From Gammaproteobacteria bacterium (GTDB lineage Bacteria; Pseudomonadota; Gammaproteobacteria; Chromatiales; Chromatiaceae), in assembly GCA_018812525.1 (NCBI GenBank), contig JAHJDE010000081.1, forward strand, positions 1 through 61,997: DNA of 61,997 bases, in the 5' to 3' direction. Below the pieces are notes generated by a model. The model had not been told where the DNA came from. It was given only the letters and a program-made list of their open reading frames with translations, and ran no database searches. Shown here in pieces: positions 60,551-61,997 of this stretch; the first letter of the stretch is position 1, and each line of letters starts with the position of its first letter. Position numbers and translations under genes: made by a program.

Positions 60551-60911
60551 ATCGCGCCTCGTAGTCGCTTTGTGCCAGCGTTAATCGTTCATGGATGAGG
60601 TCAATGTCGGTTCTGGCCGTGCGGATGCCCGAGGGCGATTTCTTCTGGAAGCAGTGCAGAACATAGACCGCTTTGGCATAACGTACGGTATATACGGCCC
60701 GGTAAGTATCCCCGCGAAAATTCTCCACCAATTCGAAGACACCCGGTCCCTCGCCCTTCCACGGCTTGGCGGCAGGCGGCTGACCGCCCATCTGTACCAC
60801 GCCAAGCCCATAACCGAACTCGTCCACCACCTCCCCTGGAAAACTCAGCAGGTCGCGCTTGGCCGAGCCGACCCAGTGCAGTGGACGCTCAGTTCGAGGG
60901 AAGATGTTCAC
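60534..60911 (-). CDS. Gp49/HigB-like RelE-superfamily toxin
   Basis: A 125-residue protein; a GTG start at 60911 is used, though a start ~10 codons later (at PLHWVGSAKRDL) is possible. LHWVGSAKRDLLSFPGEVVD, FGYGLGVVQMGGQPPAAKPW, GVFELVENFRGDTYRAVYTV and VYVLHCFQKKSPSGIRT are the phage-derived Gp49-like/HigB toxin pattern, which cleave mRNA. Coupled to the XRE antitoxin. Confidence 0.85.
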   Translation of the reverse strand: MNIFPRTERPLHWVGSAKRDLLSFPGEVVDEFGYGLGVVQMGGQPPAAKPWKGEGPGVFELVENFRGDTYRAVYTVRYAKAVYVLHCFQKKSPSGIRTARTDIDLIHERLTLAQSDYEARYGNEK

Positions 60912-60989
60912 CGGGAAATTATACCCTTATCGGTATGATCGACAACGAGCAAAATCACCGCCGGACAAGGTCTCAAGTCAAGATTCCAG

Positions 60990-61092
60990 AGACGCTCCGC
61001 TCCCACTCGCCCGCTCTTGGCAGCTCCGCTGCCGCGCTCCCTGCGCGGCTCCATCCTTGGAGTGACGGGAAGGCCTCCTTGCCATCCCGTTT
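60990..61092 (+). repeat. ~100-bp dispersed repeat, copy 3
   Basis: Begins AGACGCTCCGCTCCCACTCG, contains CTCTTGGCAGCTCCGCTGCC and ends GCCTCCTTGCCATCCCGTTT. It is the copy most similar to the reverse complement of 16783-16881. Confidence 0.85.
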
Positions 61093-61106
61093 CATACCGT
61101 TGCCGT

Positions 61107-61211
61107 TTCGTGCTTGAAGGCTTTGCCACCAAAGATAAGGCAGAGGTCTTCGCTCATCAGCTTCCGGGGCTTTATCCGAACCTGGGAAAGCACGGGTTGC
61201 AGCGCGTTTAG
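61107..61211 (+). pseudogene. Truncated C-terminal gene fragment
   Basis: The last 34 codons of a frame read FVLEGFATKDKAEVFAHQLP and end GKHGLQRV before TAG. The composition looks like a genuine protein end, while everything upstream in the frame is the dispersed repeat. The repeat therefore appears to have removed or displaced the start of this gene. No family recognised. Confidence 0.4.
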
Positions 61212-61563
61212 TCCTCAACCTCAATCTGCCGTGCCGGGCTGCCCTTTATGCGCCTCGGCTTTTCTTGCCATCTCTCTGCTGTCTTCACCGGGGGGGAGGA
61301 TTTCCCTTTCTTGCCGCGTTGGCTGCTGCGGGTGGCTTCTTTCCCTGTTCCTTGGTTCCTTTGTATAGGCCGGGTATGGCTGAGGGTCTGTGCTGGGGCC
61401 TGGGTCAGGACTTCTCCTGGTCGTGAAATTAATAGTGGCAATCCTGGCGCGGTCGTCGTCGCTTCAAGCCTCCCCTTCGGCGGAAACCATCGCCCTGTCC
61501 TCATGCTTGCGGGCCGCACCCTGATGGTTTTCCGGGCCTTCCGTTCCTCCTGTCTCCGCGCCG

Positions 61564-61585
61564 TTGTGAAGCCACGATTTCACAA
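61564..61585. promoter_or_regulatory. Dyad just upstream of ardA
   Basis: Arms TTGTGAA and TTCACAA with an 8-nt centre, ending six bases before the GGAG ribosome binding site of ardA. A candidate operator or a hairpin controlling ardA translation. Confidence 0.4.
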
Positions 61586-61601
61586 ACGCAGGAGAAGACC
61601 C

Positions 61602-61997
61602 GTGACCACTTTTTACGCACAGCCCTACAGCCTCGATCACACCGGCTTTTTTTTCGATAGCCTGGAACAGTACGAAACCGGCATGCGGCAGCTCGAAACG
61701 CGCGGCTGCGAAGAGGTGGAAATCCAGTTCATCGACGGCGAAGACCCGCTGGCCGAGTTGGCAAAGGTCGCCGTCATCGGGCAGGGGGACATCGCCCTCT
61801 GGTACGAGCAGCTTGAGGACCTGGACGAAACCGCCGCCACCCAGTTGGGCTTCCTGCTGGGGGATCTCGGCTACCGCCTCTCCGATGCGCTGGAACGCTA
61901 CGATGAAGTCTGCCTTTTTGAAGGCAAGGCCTCGGACTACGCCTGCGACCTCTACGAAGCGAGCTACGACATCCCGGAGCACCTGCGGCTCTACATC
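61602..61997 (+). CDS. ardA: ArdA-like antirestriction protein (runs off right edge)
   Basis: A GTG start at 61602 with GGAG 7-8 nt upstream opens a frame that continues to the window end (132 codons seen). TTFYAQPYSLDHTGFFFDSL, CEEVEIQFIDGED and an acidic middle (LWYEQLEDLDE, YRLSDALERYDEVCLFEG) fit ArdA, an acidic DNA-mimic that inhibits type I restriction enzymes. ArdA genes are carried by plasmids and conjugative transposons and expressed early after transfer, so this end too looks like mobile-element DNA. Confidence 0.75.
   Translation, partial: MTTFYAQPYSLDHTGFFFDSLEQYETGMRQLETRGCEEVEIQFIDGEDPLAELAKVAVIGQGDIALWYEQLEDLDETAATQLGFLLGDLGYRLSDALERYDEVCLFEGKASDYACDLYEASYDIPEHLRLYI

Larger units (their letters stand above)
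60912..61601. other. Intergenic region before ardA
   Basis: It holds copy 3 of the dispersed repeat (60990-61092), a truncated coding tail (61107-61211) and about 390 bp without a convincing gene. A Lys/Arg/Pro-rich minus-strand frame at 61208-61519 is unlikely to be real. A TTGTGAA...TTCACAA dyad (61564-61585) precedes ardA. Confidence 0.5.

Noticed and set aside
61208-61519. 103-residue basic minus-strand frame before ardA
   Set aside because: Low-complexity Lys/Arg/Pro/Ser composition, no RBS and no motif; more likely noncoding.

Overview
The window looks like part of a gammaproteobacterial genome or large plasmid. Genes are dense, stops and Shine-Dalgarno sites are standard, and there are many dispersed palindromic repeats, Rpn-type nucleases and toxin-antitoxin pairs, as in Chromatiales/Thiotrichales-like bacteria. 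The species cannot be fixed from sequence alone.

Region 1 (about 1-14.3 kb) is a plasmid or integrative-element backbone. It holds an RSF1010-like repA/repC pair, a trbJ/trbL-like fragment of a type IV secretion system, a TraD-type coupling protein, a probable oriT zone, and a MOBF (TrwC/TraI) relaxase-helicase interrupted by one in-frame UGA. A parDE-type module closes it. The 3' edge of the window opens an ardA antirestriction gene, so mobile DNA may bracket the whole cargo.

Region 2 (14.5-18.5 kb) is a scrap yard: an rfbB remnant, a frameshifted and an intact Rpn nuclease, a RelE/ParD-like pair, a DUF4160 fragment and an IS5-type transposase remnant.

Region 3 (18.5-40.8 kb) is an ABC-transporter-dependent (group 2-like) capsule locus. 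A minus-strand operon runs manC, manB, kpsE, kpsM, kpsT, a GDP-mannose 3,5-epimerase-like gene, two glycosyltransferases, an FkbM methyltransferase, a sulfotransferase, a DUF4214 protein and a further glycosyltransferase. A divergent plus-strand set begins with a polysaccharide export lipoprotein and a glycosyltransferase, then kpsC, kpsS, an SDR and an LtaS-like membrane sulfatase/phosphotransferase.

Region 4 (40.8-51.8 kb) continues that plus-strand run with overlapping or nearly touching genes into a single-module reducing polyketide synthase without thioesterase, an alpha-oxoamine synthase, a ceramide-glucosyltransferase-like membrane GT and a methyltransferase. This suggests a PKS-derived, sphingoid-like amino lipid that is glycosylated, possibly as an alternative lipid anchor for the capsule. 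I consider this the most interesting candidate system here.

Region 5 (51.9-62 kb) has a NACHT-HEAT STAND ATPase (probable antiphage protein), a FeeM/LuxI-like acyltransferase with a coupled methyltransferase, and two LuxR-type regulators, the second broken at a run of 12 G. Then come TacAT-like and HigBA-like toxin-antitoxin pairs, copies of a ~100-bp repeat, and ardA.

Two 12-nt G tracts (20840-20851 and 58454-58465) both sit exactly where reading frames break. Either they are phase-variation switches of the capsule operon and the regulator, or they are homopolymer sequencing errors.
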